A DNA stretch of 64,000 nucleotides from Brachycybe producta (taxonomy: Eukaryota; Arthropoda; Diplopoda; Playtdesmida; Andrognathidae). The notes under the pieces are model-generated. The model saw only the letters and a list, made by a program, of their open reading frames with translations. It made no database searches and was not told the origin of the DNA. A program made the position numbers and the translations under genes. The stretch spans positions 4,863,131 through 4,927,130 of the forward strand of contig JAUPFP010000006.1 of NCBI GenBank assembly GCA_036925085.1, given 5' to 3'. The first letter of the stretch is position 1. Each line of letters begins with the position of its first letter. This document shows positions 36,301 through 45,148 of the stretch, piece after piece.

Positions 36301-38585
36301 ATAGGTCGAACCAACAAGAAAAGGATCAGTCCTACCCGTTGCCACCTCTAATTAAAGTTCACATTGATGAAAATTCAAATTCAACAAATAATAGAAACCG
36401 ATACCCTAGAGCTACGAGATGCTTTCGGATCCAAATACGTCTTCAATTTATTGATGTAGAATGAAGGCAATTCTTTTGCATGGACTCGCTCCTACAAATA
36501 AACAAAAAAATAATTAAAAACAATAGAAAATTAAAAACAATAATTAAATTTTCTTCCTGAAAAATAATGTCTTAAAAATTAAGTTACGAGCCATCACTTT
36601 CTTGTGGTGTCCGACGAAACTAAGCACTCAGTTATGGCCTTTCAACTGTTGAAGGCCATTGGGTTGGGAAACCGTCTCAACAATTAACGTTGGTCCGAGA
36701 GAGAGAATACGAGAAGAAGGTGAAATTGCACCTCGAGGGAAGAATGACGAGCACTATTGCCTCTATGGCTCATTAATTATTATTACCTTCATACAAGTGA
36801 ACAAAATTCTCCCATGAGTCACTCAGAAAACTCACTTGTTTTCGGAACCATAAAAGATGATGATGAACATCATTCTTAAACTTGTTAGTAAAATAATAAC
36901 CAACTGAGAATAATATTCCCCTGATATCAATTTATAAAGCGTTTAGAAAAAGATAATAGGAGAAAACAAGAACCGCCTTCTAAATTCACCTCCTTTCTAT
37001 TCTCAGTCACAATAGGTCACCGTTATTGTTATAAATTGAATGCAAATTAGATTTTTATATTCGTGTAAGATGATCGCGGTATTAATTCAATTATAAATAC
37101 ATTGCTCCAAAAGCCATATAGAAATCCACCTTTCTTGTCACTTCCAAAATCTCTTACTAGAGATGGGGACATTCGAATCCAGCGAATCTTGAAAAATATT
37201 CGAAATTCGAAAACTCGAATCTGCGACCTTTTTTCGTCTTTCGAATCCTAACCTAAAAAAACTCTTAAAAACCTTGGTAAAAAAAACCGGCGATTGTTGC
37301 AATTTCGGTGGTCAGATCCGGATCACCAATATCATCACCTTGTGGCGACCCTGAGTGCCACACTTGGTTTTTATTATAATTAATTTAATATTTATTATTT
37401 CATTTATTTGTATCTTCTTAATGAATAATATAGGATTCGTATATATGAAGGATTCGAGAACCTTTTAGGATTCGGATTCAAGAAAATTTAGGATTCGTTC
37501 CACCTCTAGTTCTTATCAATGTAAGCTTAGGTTATGTTTCCAGTTGGCGAAGATGCGGGAGAAACTTAAGTTTAAAAGGTGTTGTACACGTACACGGTGC
37601 TACTTTTGTTCGCGTTGGACAGATTTCTTGATTCGCTGGTTAAAACCTTCTAAAGATGCGGCCCCTTTTAATCGCGAGCATTTAAAATTTTGAATTCGTG
37701 GCGTCCGAAAGATGAACATGTCCAACTTTATCGCTCGCGTCCAACAATTAGCTGGCTGATTTTAGAAGCAGCATTAAAAATACGCGCTGGCGAATTGTTG
37801 AGCTACTGCACTTGTTCAAAAAGGCCGGCCGGCAGCTCTAAGTACATTATCCCCGCGAACGTCCTCAGAACCGTAGGACGTGACGAACGCCCCACGAGCA
37901 AACGAAAGTGTTCTCCCTATCTCATTTTTCACGAGCAGCTTTTTTGTCTCGTTTCCGTGACGAACGACGTTCGAACTGGTACTGCTAATCCCTTTTGTGT
38001 TCGTTGTAAAATACCGACACAGGTTGCTGATCAGAATGAGCGCTGAACAAGCCGCTCGCATAGTGCTCAACTAGACGAACTTGTTAAATTACAGGCTCGG
38101 TTCGCTTAGCGTATACGCGGCCTTTATATTGTAGATCTAATTGCAGAAAATTCATTAGCTGATTTCAGCATAATAAACTCACATTTATCTCCACTTGAAA
38201 ATTTCACAGTTTAATCATTTTTGTCTAAGTGGAAACAAAGCTCTCCTTAAGCCTTGTTTCCATTGGGATGAAAATTTGAACATTTTGAAAATTTCAACTG
38301 GTGATAAATAGAACGCACGTGGCCTTTGCTTATGATAGTGAATGGGCGAGAGCCACGTGCGTTGTATTTTGCACCGGTTGAAATTTTCAAAAAAAAAGTA
38401 CAAATTTTCACCCCAATGGAAACAAGGCCTTACTAAAAAAATTTCAATAATTTGAGATTATTAAATTTTTGACAACTCATCTACTCAGTACTCTTTCTCA
38501 CCTGATCACATATTAAATCCCACTTTTTCTCATCATCGTACTGTTTGAGTAGTTTCGCTTTGTCAGGAGGTAAGTCCATGGAATT
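23747..38585 (-). CDS. FMNL: Formin-like protein (FMNL2/3-type), 24 exons, N-terminal exon missing
   Basis: The exons, in transcript order, are 38585-38502, 36491-36405, 32860-32781, 32688-32605, 32520-32298, 30816-30740, 30655-30562, 30484-30296, 30224-29973, 28883-28745, 28676-28590, 27931-27830, 27751-27627, 27535-27379, 26407-26280, 26194-26117, 26046-25960, 25881-25813, 25737-25657, 25592-25463, 25191-24917, 24335-24216, 24152-24047 and 23853-23747. All junctions are GT-AG and in phase. The total is 2961 nt (986 residues plus TGA). The family is set by [76 protein letters not shown] and DAKIAQDAF, which match FMNL2/3 and not DIAPH or DAAM. FMNL proteins are Cdc42/Rac-regulated actin nucleators and elongators at the leading edge. 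The first recognised exon opens in phase 0 at NSMDLPP. The myristoylated MGN-type start expected for FMNL was not found upstream. Confidence 0.95.
24507..24875. repeat. Foldback element in an FMNL intron
   Basis: ACACCGTTTACGCCACC on the left mirrors GGCGGTGTAAACGG on the right, with TTAAACA before it. Interior palindromic stretches surround GCCAACATT. It lies between exons 25191-24917 and 24335-24216, ending only about 40 bp from the 24917 donor. Confidence 0.55.
24917..27751 (-). other. FMNL: FMNL FH2 domain
   Basis: Residues about 505-880. Lasso and post motifs: [20 protein letters not shown] and VFNELDDD. Knob/linker: [27 protein letters not shown]. Core: [59 protein letters not shown] (including the actin-contacting Ile region) and [18 protein letters not shown], then VSLENV and [12 protein letters not shown]. 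The catalytic landmarks expected of an active FH2 dimer are present. Confidence 0.94.
27025..27175. mobile_element. pogo/Tc1-type MITE with TA duplication
   Basis: TA|CAGTGACACCATTTAAC on the left and GTTAAACAGTTTTCACTG|TA on the right are inverted repeats flanked by TA. The length is 151 bp. The CAGTG..TTAACACGAA type of end is characteristic of pogo/Tigger elements. It sits in the FMNL intron between exons 27535-27379 and 26407-26280. Confidence 0.7.
27830..30224 (-). other. FMNL: FMNL coiled coil and short FH1
   Basis: Exons 30224-29973 and 28883-28745 give a long charged heptad-like region ([33 protein letters not shown]). FH1 follows in exons 28676-28590 and 27931-27830, with one run of 11 prolines (28604-28636 approximately), then [14 protein letters not shown] and [11 protein letters not shown]. 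This FH1 has only about three proline tracts, fewer than vertebrate FMNL2, and a five-methionine run between them. FH1 recruits profilin-actin. Confidence 0.9.
28921..29931. repeat. Composite repeat in FMNL intron: pogo-like ends around a foldback
   Basis: The left end CAGTGGCGACCGCTTAAAAC and right end GTTAAAACTGTTTTCATCGC resemble the 27025 element. Inside, 29383-29615 is a foldback (AAAACTAGAATGGTAAAAA versus CACCTACTATTCTAGTTTT) related to the one at 10455, and a G19 tract lies at 29739-29757. The structure implies insertion of one family into another within the intron. Confidence 0.5.
31001..31460. repeat. Large foldback, arms over 200 bp, in FMNL intron
   Basis: Nested matches run from the outside inward: TGATGCAATATCTGGTAT / ATACCAAATATTGCACCA; CATGGTGTGTGTTTGG / CCGAACACACACCGTG; ACTGCGAATCCGCTGATAC / GTGTCAATGGATTCGCAGT; TTTGCAAAAATTG / CAATTTTTGCAAA. 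The centre is near 31230. The arms have diverged by base changes, not gaps, so the element could still form one long hairpin in the pre-mRNA. Confidence 0.8.
31786..32234. repeat. Long relative of the 15596 foldback, in FMNL intron
   Basis: GCGAACAAACGAGCAACTTT at the left mirrors GCTGCTCATTCGTGAACGTC at the right. TTGCTATGAAAAGCGTG inside matches the 15596 copy. The right end is about 64 bp from the donor of exon 32520-32298. Confidence 0.65.
33150..33610 (+). mobile_element. C-terminal fragment of an RTE/L1-like LINE ORF2
   Basis: The frames read [19 protein letters not shown], then [35 protein letters not shown] and VEKMQENM. These are the conserved post-RT motifs (RPAMLYGSE.W.., AEMRMLRWM.G.TR.D.IRN). 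At least two frame shifts split the fragment and there is no RT core. It lies in the FMNL intron between exons 36491-36405 and 32860-32781, in the opposite orientation. Confidence 0.8.
34003..34275. repeat. Copy of the 14631 MITE family in FMNL intron
   Basis: It begins TTAGGCCCGGCCCACATCAA and GCTGACATAACAC, and holds the shared interior CAACTCTTGTCTGTGCAG and GTGGACAGTTAATATTAAA. The right end is unclear, so it is probably truncated. Confidence 0.6.
34621..35004. repeat. GAATCC family copy 1 (AGAGATGGGACATTCG ends)
   Basis: It starts GATGAGACATTCGTATCC and ends GGATTCGTCTCACCTCTAG. The interior includes TTTTTTCGTCTTTCGAATCC and GATCACCAATATCACCTTGTGG. Other copies are at 37156, 39077 (two inverted) and 42497. 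Confidence 0.75.
35569..35785. repeat. 217-bp foldback in FMNL intron
   Basis: GCACCTCGGCAAGAAAAGAG with GCACAACTCAAAAAA mirrors TTTTTTGAGTTGTGC and ACCGAGGTGCG. No copy of the same family was noticed elsewhere in the window. Confidence 0.7.
35898..36352. repeat. CCGGTT-rich inverted repeat in FMNL intron
   Basis: Left AGAGATGTCAACG mirrors right CGTTGCCACCTCTAA, and GAACTGGTTCCAAACCG mirrors the right arm. It is rich in GGTTCGAACCGGTT-like palindromes. It ends about 50 bp before the exon 36491-36405 boundary. The AGAGGTGG terminus resembles the GAATCC family, so the two may share a transposase source. Confidence 0.6.
37156..37510. repeat. GAATCC family copy 2
   Basis: It starts CTAGAGATGGGGACATTCG and ends GGATTCGTTCCACCTCTAG, with the same interior blocks as 34621. 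It lies in the FMNL intron between exons 38585-38502 and 36491-36405. Confidence 0.75.
37525..38127. repeat. Longer relative of the 18800 MITE, in FMNL intron
   Basis: The right end GCTTAGCGTATACGCGGCC followed by TTTA fits the TTAA-type terminal pattern. The left end TTAGGTTATGTTTCCAG is a weaker mirror. The interior GTGACGAACGACGTTCGAAC and TCCCTATCTCATTTTTCACG correspond to the 18893-18992 block. Confidence 0.55.
38247..38432. mobile_element. TTAA-type MITE, TTTCCA family copy 1
   Basis: TTAAGCCTTGTTTCCATTGG at the left mirrors CCAATGGAAACAAGGCCTTA at the right. Inside, GAACGCACGTGGC mirrors GCCACGTGCGTT. 186 bp, non-coding, in the FMNL intron just 70 bp from exon 38585-38502. Copies lie at 40247 and 45149, with a lone left end at about 59160. 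Confidence 0.8.
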
Positions 38586-39076
38586 CTATTAAGAGAAAAA
38601 CAAACAAAACCAAAAGGTAAATAAAGTAAATATACCACATATAAACGCAATGGCGCACCTGCAATTTAAAATTAAACAAGAAACGAAAAGTCTCAGCAGA
38701 CTAAAAACAATAATGTACGCAAAATATGACCGTGAGCACGAAACGAGAGAGAGAGAGAAAAAAAATGGTGTCATCAATGTTTATTAAAACTAGAAACTCC
38801 ATTTGCATTCAAAACTGCACGAACAGAACATTATTACTATTTAAATACACTTAAATCACATTCTTCAGCAGGTGTTGCGCAACTTGAAACTGAAAAACAC
38901 TTTCATACATTTCGTATACTACAACATTCTATAATTTTTTTCCCCAGTATTCTAAATCTTTGCTTTAAATAAAGCTAAGCTTAATACATGACACAAGGCG
39001 TTTGCATAAATCTACCCAAATAATTTTTTACATCAAAATATCACACTGATGAACAACGGCATGTAAAGGTATAATT

Positions 39077-39663
39077 TACGGATGAGACATTCGAATCCTC
39101 GAATCCCAAGAATCTTCAAACATATTTGAGATTCGAAAACTCCAATCTTTGCGTTTTTCTCGTCTTTCGAATCCTATCCTAAAGAAAAACTGCAAAAAAC
39201 TTTGGTAAAATTAGTTTTAACTCCATTGACGTCCAATAGAAGCGTTCACTAACAAAAAAAAACACCGGCGGTTGTTGCACTATTTCGGCGGTGGTACCAG
39301 GATCCCTAATATCACCTTGCGTGGCGTCCCTGAATGCCACACTGTTTTTTATTATTAATTTAATATTTAATTATTTAATATTTATTATTTAATATTCTTC
39401 TTAGGATTTGTGGCACTCAGGGTCGCCACAAGGTGATATCGGTGATCCGGTTACCACCGAAATTGTAACAATCGCCGATTCTTTTTGTTAGTGAACGCTT
39501 CTATTGAACGTCAATGGAGTTAAAGCTAATTTTACCAACGTTTTTAACCGTATTTTAGGTTAGGATTCGAAAGATTCGAAAGACGAAAAAAGCGCAAAGA
39601 TTCGACTTTTCGAATCTCGAATATTTTTTCAAGATTCGTGGGAATCGAATGTCCCAACCCTAA
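39077..39663. repeat. Two GAATCC family copies in inverted orientation
   Basis: 39078-39407 reads as a left half (GATGAGACATTCGAATCC..GATCCCTAATATCACC). 39408-39663 runs in the opposite sense and ends CGAATGTCCCAACCC. Together they form a 590-bp imperfect palindrome around a TTTAATATTTAA-rich centre. Confidence 0.75.
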
Positions 39664-39859
39664 TTTAAACAATTCACCCTGGGTTGTAGATGTAACATCC
39701 GAGTATGCTTCCCATTAAGAATGTCAATCTGTTATTTGGTGCGCGTGACGCGACGCCCTCATCAGCTCCTTAAACTTGTCTAGTGAAATGAGATTGTAGG
39801 ATGCTAATTTCGTTTCCGGTGCAAAACGCCCGATACACTCGGTACTCTAATGCAAACAC

Positions 39860-40102
39860 TAGAGTTCGGATTTTTATGTAACAGCGTTCCCGCCCCAAGT
39901 GCCAATTGTGAAGTAATCATCATCATTAGAGCAATTGCAATTATGCCTTTTCTAATTAAAAACACTGGTTAAAGGTTAGAACTATTTGACAACTGATAAA
40001 AACCAGACATTCAGCCTCTAACCAGTGTTTTTGATTAGAAAAAATGCATAATTGCAGTTACTCTAATGATGACGATTACTTGTCAAAACTGAGTGTGGCC
40101 AA
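39860..40102. repeat. Foldback (GTGCCAATTGTG..AGTAATCATCA family) copy 1
   Basis: AAGTAATCATCATCATTAGA mirrors CTAATGATGACGATTACTTG, and TTAAAAACACTGGTTA mirrors TAACCAGTGTTTTTGATTAG. A better-preserved relative is at 50531. Confidence 0.7.
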
Positions 40103-40246
40103 TAGTTGGCACAAGTTGTACTTTGGTGCTTCCGTTAAATAGGGTTCAATGAATATAATGTACACTAATAAATGGACGGCATTTTAAGCAATATATCTTC
40201 CTTATATCATCAAAAAGCAGACGATTCTTCGCTCATTTTAGGCGGA

Positions 40247-40415
40247 TTAGGCCTTGTTTCCACTGGAATGAAAATTTGAACCTTTTGACCGGTGAAAAAT
40301 AGAAGAAACGTGGCCCCCTTATTCATAATAATAGGCGGGGCCACGTTTCTTCTATTTTCCACCAGTAGAAATTTTCAAAAAGTTCAAATTTTCGCCCCAG
40401 TGGAAACAAGGCCTA
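40247..40415. mobile_element. TTAA-type MITE, TTTCCA family copy 2
   Basis: TTAGGCCTTGTTTCCACTGG mirrors CCAGTGGAAACAAGGCCTAA almost perfectly. Inside, AGAAGAAACGTGGC mirrors GCCACGTTTCTTCT. The near-identical arms suggest this is one of the youngest copies in the window. Confidence 0.85.
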
Positions 40416-40456
40416 ACATGGAGTTGCTTTACCTTTAAAATTTTATCTTGTTTACT

Positions 40457-40614
40457 ATTAGGCCACTTTCACACACGGATACTTGTATGATGATATGTGT
40501 ATGGTAGATACTGAATTTACATGTACACCAATAGGCGATACAGGAATGCTTACATTGTTGTACATGTAAATACAGTATCTATCATACACGTATCGTCGTG
40601 TGAAACCGGCCTTA
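40457..40614. mobile_element. TTAA-type MITE, TTCACACA family
   Basis: TTAGGCCACTTTCACACACG mirrors GTCGTGTGAAACCGGCCTTA, and TAGATACTGAATTTACATGT mirrors ACATGTAAATACAGTATCTA. 158 bp with high arm identity. No other copy was noticed in the window. Confidence 0.8.
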
Positions 40615-41020
40615 CATAAAAGTCCATTCTTATGAAACAGAAGAGAATTTCTTCAGTGGAATGGAAATGTCTTCATTTAGAACTATAGCTTATTATTGTG
40701 ACTTTTATTCTTTACGTTTCCATTGTTTTCTTACTTTCTTGTCGTCTTCTCTATTCATTTGAAAACAACATCAAAAACAATTATTACAAAATCATAACAC
40801 GTTTAAAAGTTAAAAACATTTTAAATAGTCGTGTTGTTTAGCAATTATATTGTAACAAAGAGAAATTACTTAAATGCTTTATTGAGTCACTCTTTTAAAT
40901 ATAATGAGTAATAAACCGAACTTGAAAATCAGTTTTCAAAATACTACAATTAACTTTATAGTCCATGAAATATATGAACGAAACTTTTATTATTTTTCGA
41001 CTTTTGACTGTTTTCAAAAA

Positions 41021-41310
41021 AAACGGCCAAAAGACTTGGTTTTTGACCCATTTTTTTGAATTTTAAAAATTCTTCAATTCTTGTGCTTTTCCAAGCTTTT
41101 TGGGACTTCTAGGGCCAGTTGAGCACACCTGAGACATTTTAGTGCTTTCAGAGGATTTAAAAAATTTTAAACTTTAGGCTGTTTTTTTTTTTTTTAAAAA
41201 AGCCAAAGACCATTGGTTTTTGATCCATTTTGTTAGAATTTTAAAAATTCTTGAATCCATGTGCTTTTTCCAAGCTTTCACACTTTCAGAAACACTAGTT
41301 GCGCACTCAA
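41021..41310. repeat. Two-unit tandem duplication, period about 176 bp
   Basis: TTGGTTTTTGACCCATTTT (about 41037) and TTGGTTTTTGATCCATTTT (about 41213) begin matching units. Both continue TTTTAAAAATTCTT and GTGCTTTTYCAAGCTTT, then a GTTGMGCAC block. The units differ at several sites, so the duplication is old. Confidence 0.65.
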
Positions 41311-42496
41311 GAAACAACATGCTGACAATACTGACAATTTTAGTTGCTTGAGTGGAAACAAGAAGTTTACGTATGTTGCCAAAAGTTTCTACTCATGGCA
41401 ACAAGGAGAAACATTTTGGGAACAAAAAGTTCCTCAATGTTCCTTCGGTGGAAACGTAGCTTAAGGTTCTACTATAGTCTAAGAGTTAATTATTTCAATT
41501 AAAACATATTTATCGGCGAGTACACACATCATGAATGTTGATCAAGTTTTTTTTACTCTTACATTCCTGTGGCAGATAAAACAAACAAACACACTCAAAC
41601 TCAGTTTTGCAAAGATATTTCGACTCGATATCGTCTCTTTAAAAATTTCATTTTAATTATGCAAGAAGTGTGAGAAAGAGATAACTTTTGCCTGTCGAAA
41701 GTATGTGTTCTTTCTACCTGAACATGAACTTGATAAAATCTTTTTTTTTCTTCTAACAGTCCCAGACAGACACAGAAAGACAAAAAAAGAAACGAACATT
41801 GAAAGAACTTTCACAACAACAACAACAACAAGTGAAGTCATCTCTAACTAAATAGCGCATCCTGTTCAAGTAACATTATTCTGTATGAAGGAACACAGTG
41901 AGTGACCCAACCCGACAAATACCCTTTTCTTTTTTTTCCCCCCAATGACATTACACATAAATAAAATGAAAAGAGAGAAAAATACACCCACTCTCTCTCT
42001 TTCTCTCTCAAGTTTGATTCCAATCTTAATCCATGTGGTATGGAGTCAATTCGAAGTACACTCCCTGAACATGTAATCGGCTAATCGCCATAGAAAGTGA
42101 GTGAACCCGTGTCCTAACTTATAAAGAGGAATGTCATCATGGATGATGATGATGATGATGATGACTGACCATTGCATCCGGGACCAACTTACGCTTAAAT
42201 CAAGTTAAATCATCAATGATAAAATACATTAATCAACCAGCCGCCTACACACAAGACACACCACATAATAATGTGTACAACCTTCCTTATATTACAAATA
42301 TAATTGCTTACGTATTGTATTACATAATAGGCATTTAGTAATAAACAATACAAATTTCAATTCTACATTTTTTGTTTTGTTTTTTCTTCTTCTTCTTCTT
42401 CTTCAAATTATTCCAGTATTTTATCAAACGTAGGACAACTCATTTTTTTTAAATAAGAGCTGCATTTCATTTAGCAACTAATTACAAATATTTATA

Positions 42497-42603
42497 TTAG
42501 AAATGGGACGTTCGAATCCTTCGAATCTTAAAAAAAATACTCGAGATTCAAAAACTCGAATCTTCGCTCGGATTCGAGAAAATTTAGGATTCGTTCCACC
42601 TGA
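42497..42603. repeat. Internally deleted GAATCC family copy
   Basis: TAGAAATGGGACGTTCGAATCC and CGGATTCGAGAAAATTTAGG followed by TTCGTTCCACC are the two ends of the family with the middle missing. Confidence 0.7.
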
Positions 42604-42811
42604 CAAGAAAACAAAACAAAATAAATATAAAACCACCTTGATAAAGAAAGTTGTGATTTTAAAAAAAAAATTGCAATTTAATCAAATAAATTTATGATTT
42701 TTATTTATTTTTTTAAAAAATCATGATTTTTTTTTCCCAATCCTGTAAAAAGATAAGTGAAAAACAAGAAAATTAAACAAAAAACATGTTTTATTTTACT
42801 ACGGAATCCTC

Positions 42812-43473
42812 TTAAGGCTGGTTTATAGTCTGCGAAACGTTGCCATACGATGCGAAGCGGAGAAACAGTATCGTCTTCGTTTCGCTTAGCTTCGCAAAAA
42901 AACATTTCGTTTTCTCGTTTCGTTTCGTTGTGTTCATAGTATACTTCACTATACGCACAGGCAGTTAGAAATAGGTGAAAACTTAGTTGGCTCCGCCCTT
43001 GTTATGACGACTGGCAACTTCAAATTGGCTGGTTATGAAGTCTGACGTCACATGCTCCACCCCTTTTCAACGTCAGACTACATAACCAGCCAATTAGAAG
43101 TTGCCAGTCGTCATAACAAGGGCGGAGCCAACAGAAATTTTCACCTATTTTTAACTGCCTGTCTATACGCAGGGAATGCAACGAATCGTTTTTTTTTAAA
43201 CAAAAACTAATCAAAACCGCTTTGTTGTCTTGCAAAAAAAAAAAAAAAAAAAAAAACAGAAAGCTGAACTGTTATTGGATGCGAAGTCCCATTCGTTCAA
43301 TAAGATAGAATAAAATCCTATCGAAATGTTGTGCGAAAATGAAGGTCTGCGAAGGGAAAAACTGTTTTATTGCAGCGAAGAGTAACGAAGTGCAAACTTT
43401 TTGCTGCGAAACTAATTTTCTTCGTTTCGCTTTGCTTTTCGCAGCTCTTTCGCCGACTATAAACCAACCTTTA
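42812..43473. mobile_element. TTAA-type MITE (TTTATAGTC family) interrupted by another MITE
   Basis: TTAAGGCTGGTTTATAGTCT at the left mirrors GACTATAAACCAACCTTTA at the right. GCGAAGCGGAG / GTTTCGCTTAG motifs are scattered in both arms. A MULE-like element (42957-43162) is inserted in it, and a run of about 22 A lies at 43236-43257. Confidence 0.75.
42957..43162. mobile_element. MULE-like MITE with about 8-bp target duplication
   Basis: ACAGGCAGTTAGAAATAGGTG mirrors CACCTATTTTTAACTGCCTGT. The flanks repeat CTATACGC on both sides. The long arms include GTTGGCTCCGCCCTTG / CAAGGGCGGAGCCAAC and TGCCAGTCGTCATAACA. It lies inside the 42812 element and is therefore younger. Relatives: 50888 and 62810. 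Confidence 0.8.
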
Positions 43474-43799
43474 CAATTTTTTAAATATTACGGAACCCGC
43501 AATAGTATACCTTTACATAATACCGTACTGTATTACGGAGTGAGAAAAATGTCAGAAAAAGTAGATATGGATAAAAATAGTAGGCACGTTATCTTAATAA
43601 AATGATAATTTTAGGGTATCAGATTCACTTTTAATTAATAATATTTTTAAAAAAAATCGCATAAAAACATTTTATGTCTTATTTCATTTTTGAGTTGTGT
43701 TGGAATGTCGGAAGATGGACATGCTACATTTTTTACAGTGTGAAATTTAATAAAAAAATTTTTTATTCATTTTCAGGCGGAACCCTCTTACTTTCTCAG

Positions 43800-43864
43800 G
43801 TTTCCCCATACACGGAACCCCCCCCCCCAGGGTTCTGCTGCGGAACCACATTTGGGAAACACTG
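43800..43864. repeat. hAT-type right end fragment
   Basis: It ends GGTTCTGCTGCGGAACC then ACATTTGGGAAACACTG, a common hAT terminus. A C11 tract lies at 43818-43828. A matching left end is not clear. Confidence 0.45.
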
Positions 43865-44391
43865 TCCTAATGAAGTTCAAACTAAAATTTGATTTGAAAA
43901 CTATTCCATTTCTTGTTTGTTGACAATTCACGTTAAAAAAGACGGTTGATGAAACATTTTATTATGAAATATTGCATCGCCATTTCGATCGAGGCTACAA
44001 AAAAAAAAGGCCATTCTATGAAAAAAGGAAGACAAGCCTCCTCCTCCTCCACCACCAACAACACCACATAGGCCTACATTTATCCTTCATTGCAATTTCC
44101 TTCTTAATAAAAACAGAATCAACATTGAGTCTGTCAACATATTTGTGTTTGTAACTAACTACAGTATGTGTGTCTACAAATGTTATCGCTAAAAAAGGAA
44201 AAAAAAAATCAGTTATTCTGCAAAACTACTAGACAATGTGCAGAACCATCAATTTTGGTCTAAGATTTACACAATTACTAGTATTTTAAAAAAAACACAT
44301 ATTGTTAAATCAACAAGTGAATCTACATTATAACCCATATATTAATAATGAAAACTTAAAAATAAGAAGTTATTTTGCAAATTGGCTAAAG

Positions 44392-44671
44392 GCAAGCCCG
44401 TATTAAGGCATTTGCCAACTGTGCCATGCATAGGGCCCCCGAGGTTTATAGGCCTGCCCCGAGAATAAATCCCTTTGACTTGTCATATTTATGCATGTTG
44501 TGATAATATTACAATGTATTTTCAAAATCGTAAAATTTATCCCAAACTAAACTAGAAATTCCCTAATCGAATCTCTGTCTGTTCATTTATTGCGCTCGAT
44601 ATGCGACACGAATTCTAAGGGCTCCCAGGTTCTACTTGGCACAAGGCCCCCAAAAGTGTTAATCCGGGCCT
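44392..44671. mobile_element. hAT-type MITE with perfect 8-bp target duplication
   Basis: GCAAGCCCGTATTAAGGC at the left mirrors GTTAATCCGGGCCT at the right, with GGCCCCCGAGG / AAGGCCCCC inside. GGCTAAAG flanks both sides (44384-44391 and 44672-44679). 280 bp, no coding frame. A related fragment (GGGCCTAGGCGC) is near 26485. Confidence 0.85.
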
Positions 44672-45148
44672 GGCTAAAGTTAGCTTACACACAAGACAGG
44701 CCCGAATTGGCTCGGATCCGTTCTGCAAGGTATAAATTTAACTTTTATTTTAAGGAAGACGAAATATACTGTGAATTTAAGGTGTAATGATGGCATTTCT
44801 ACCCTGAAGATGAAGTCAATTCAACTTGGAAACGTCGGTCCCTTTTTAATATTATTGTTATATTTGTATTCTAGTCGTATTTTGATCTGGTCTATAATTT
44901 TGACCATGTGCAATTAATAAGTAAATTATTTAGAAAATGTAAGAAGAACTTTTAGCTCAATTTTTGAGCTTTTTTTTTTACTTCATAATTGAAGTTTTAT
45001 TTTGAGTGTTGTTTTCCCCTTTTTTGGAAACTCAAGTCTTTTATAGCTTTACAAAATCAAGAAATTTTGTTTAAATTATTTATCTTCATTTATTGGTCAA
45101 TTTAATATAATTTTTTTCGGAGGTTTTTTTTTACTCCTTTTCTCATTT

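Larger units (their letters stand above)
29973..38585 (-). other. FMNL: FMNL GBD/FH3 region and dimerisation segment
   Basis: Residues about 1-390 of the recovered protein. Order: [20 protein letters not shown] (GTPase-binding start), [83 protein letters not shown], then the armadillo-type [29 protein letters not shown] and [17 protein letters not shown]. Exon 32520-32298 carries a basic, Arg-rich insert ([17 protein letters not shown]) where vertebrate FMNLs have a variable Ser/Arg-rich linker. Confidence 0.93.

Noticed and set aside
37816-38070. Open frames on both strands at 37690-38070
   Set aside because: They lie in a repeat shared with 18893-18992, and the two copies do not preserve a common reading frame.
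23747-38585. Assignment to Diaphanous (DIAPH) or DAAM
   Set aside because: [36 protein letters not shown] and the [10 protein letters not shown] tail are FMNL-specific.
39672-39714. MGSILGCY frame as an FMNL myristoylated start
   Set aside because: The frame ends in a stop after 13 residues, its nearest donor has the wrong phase for exon 38585, and the GELEERF-like part is absent.
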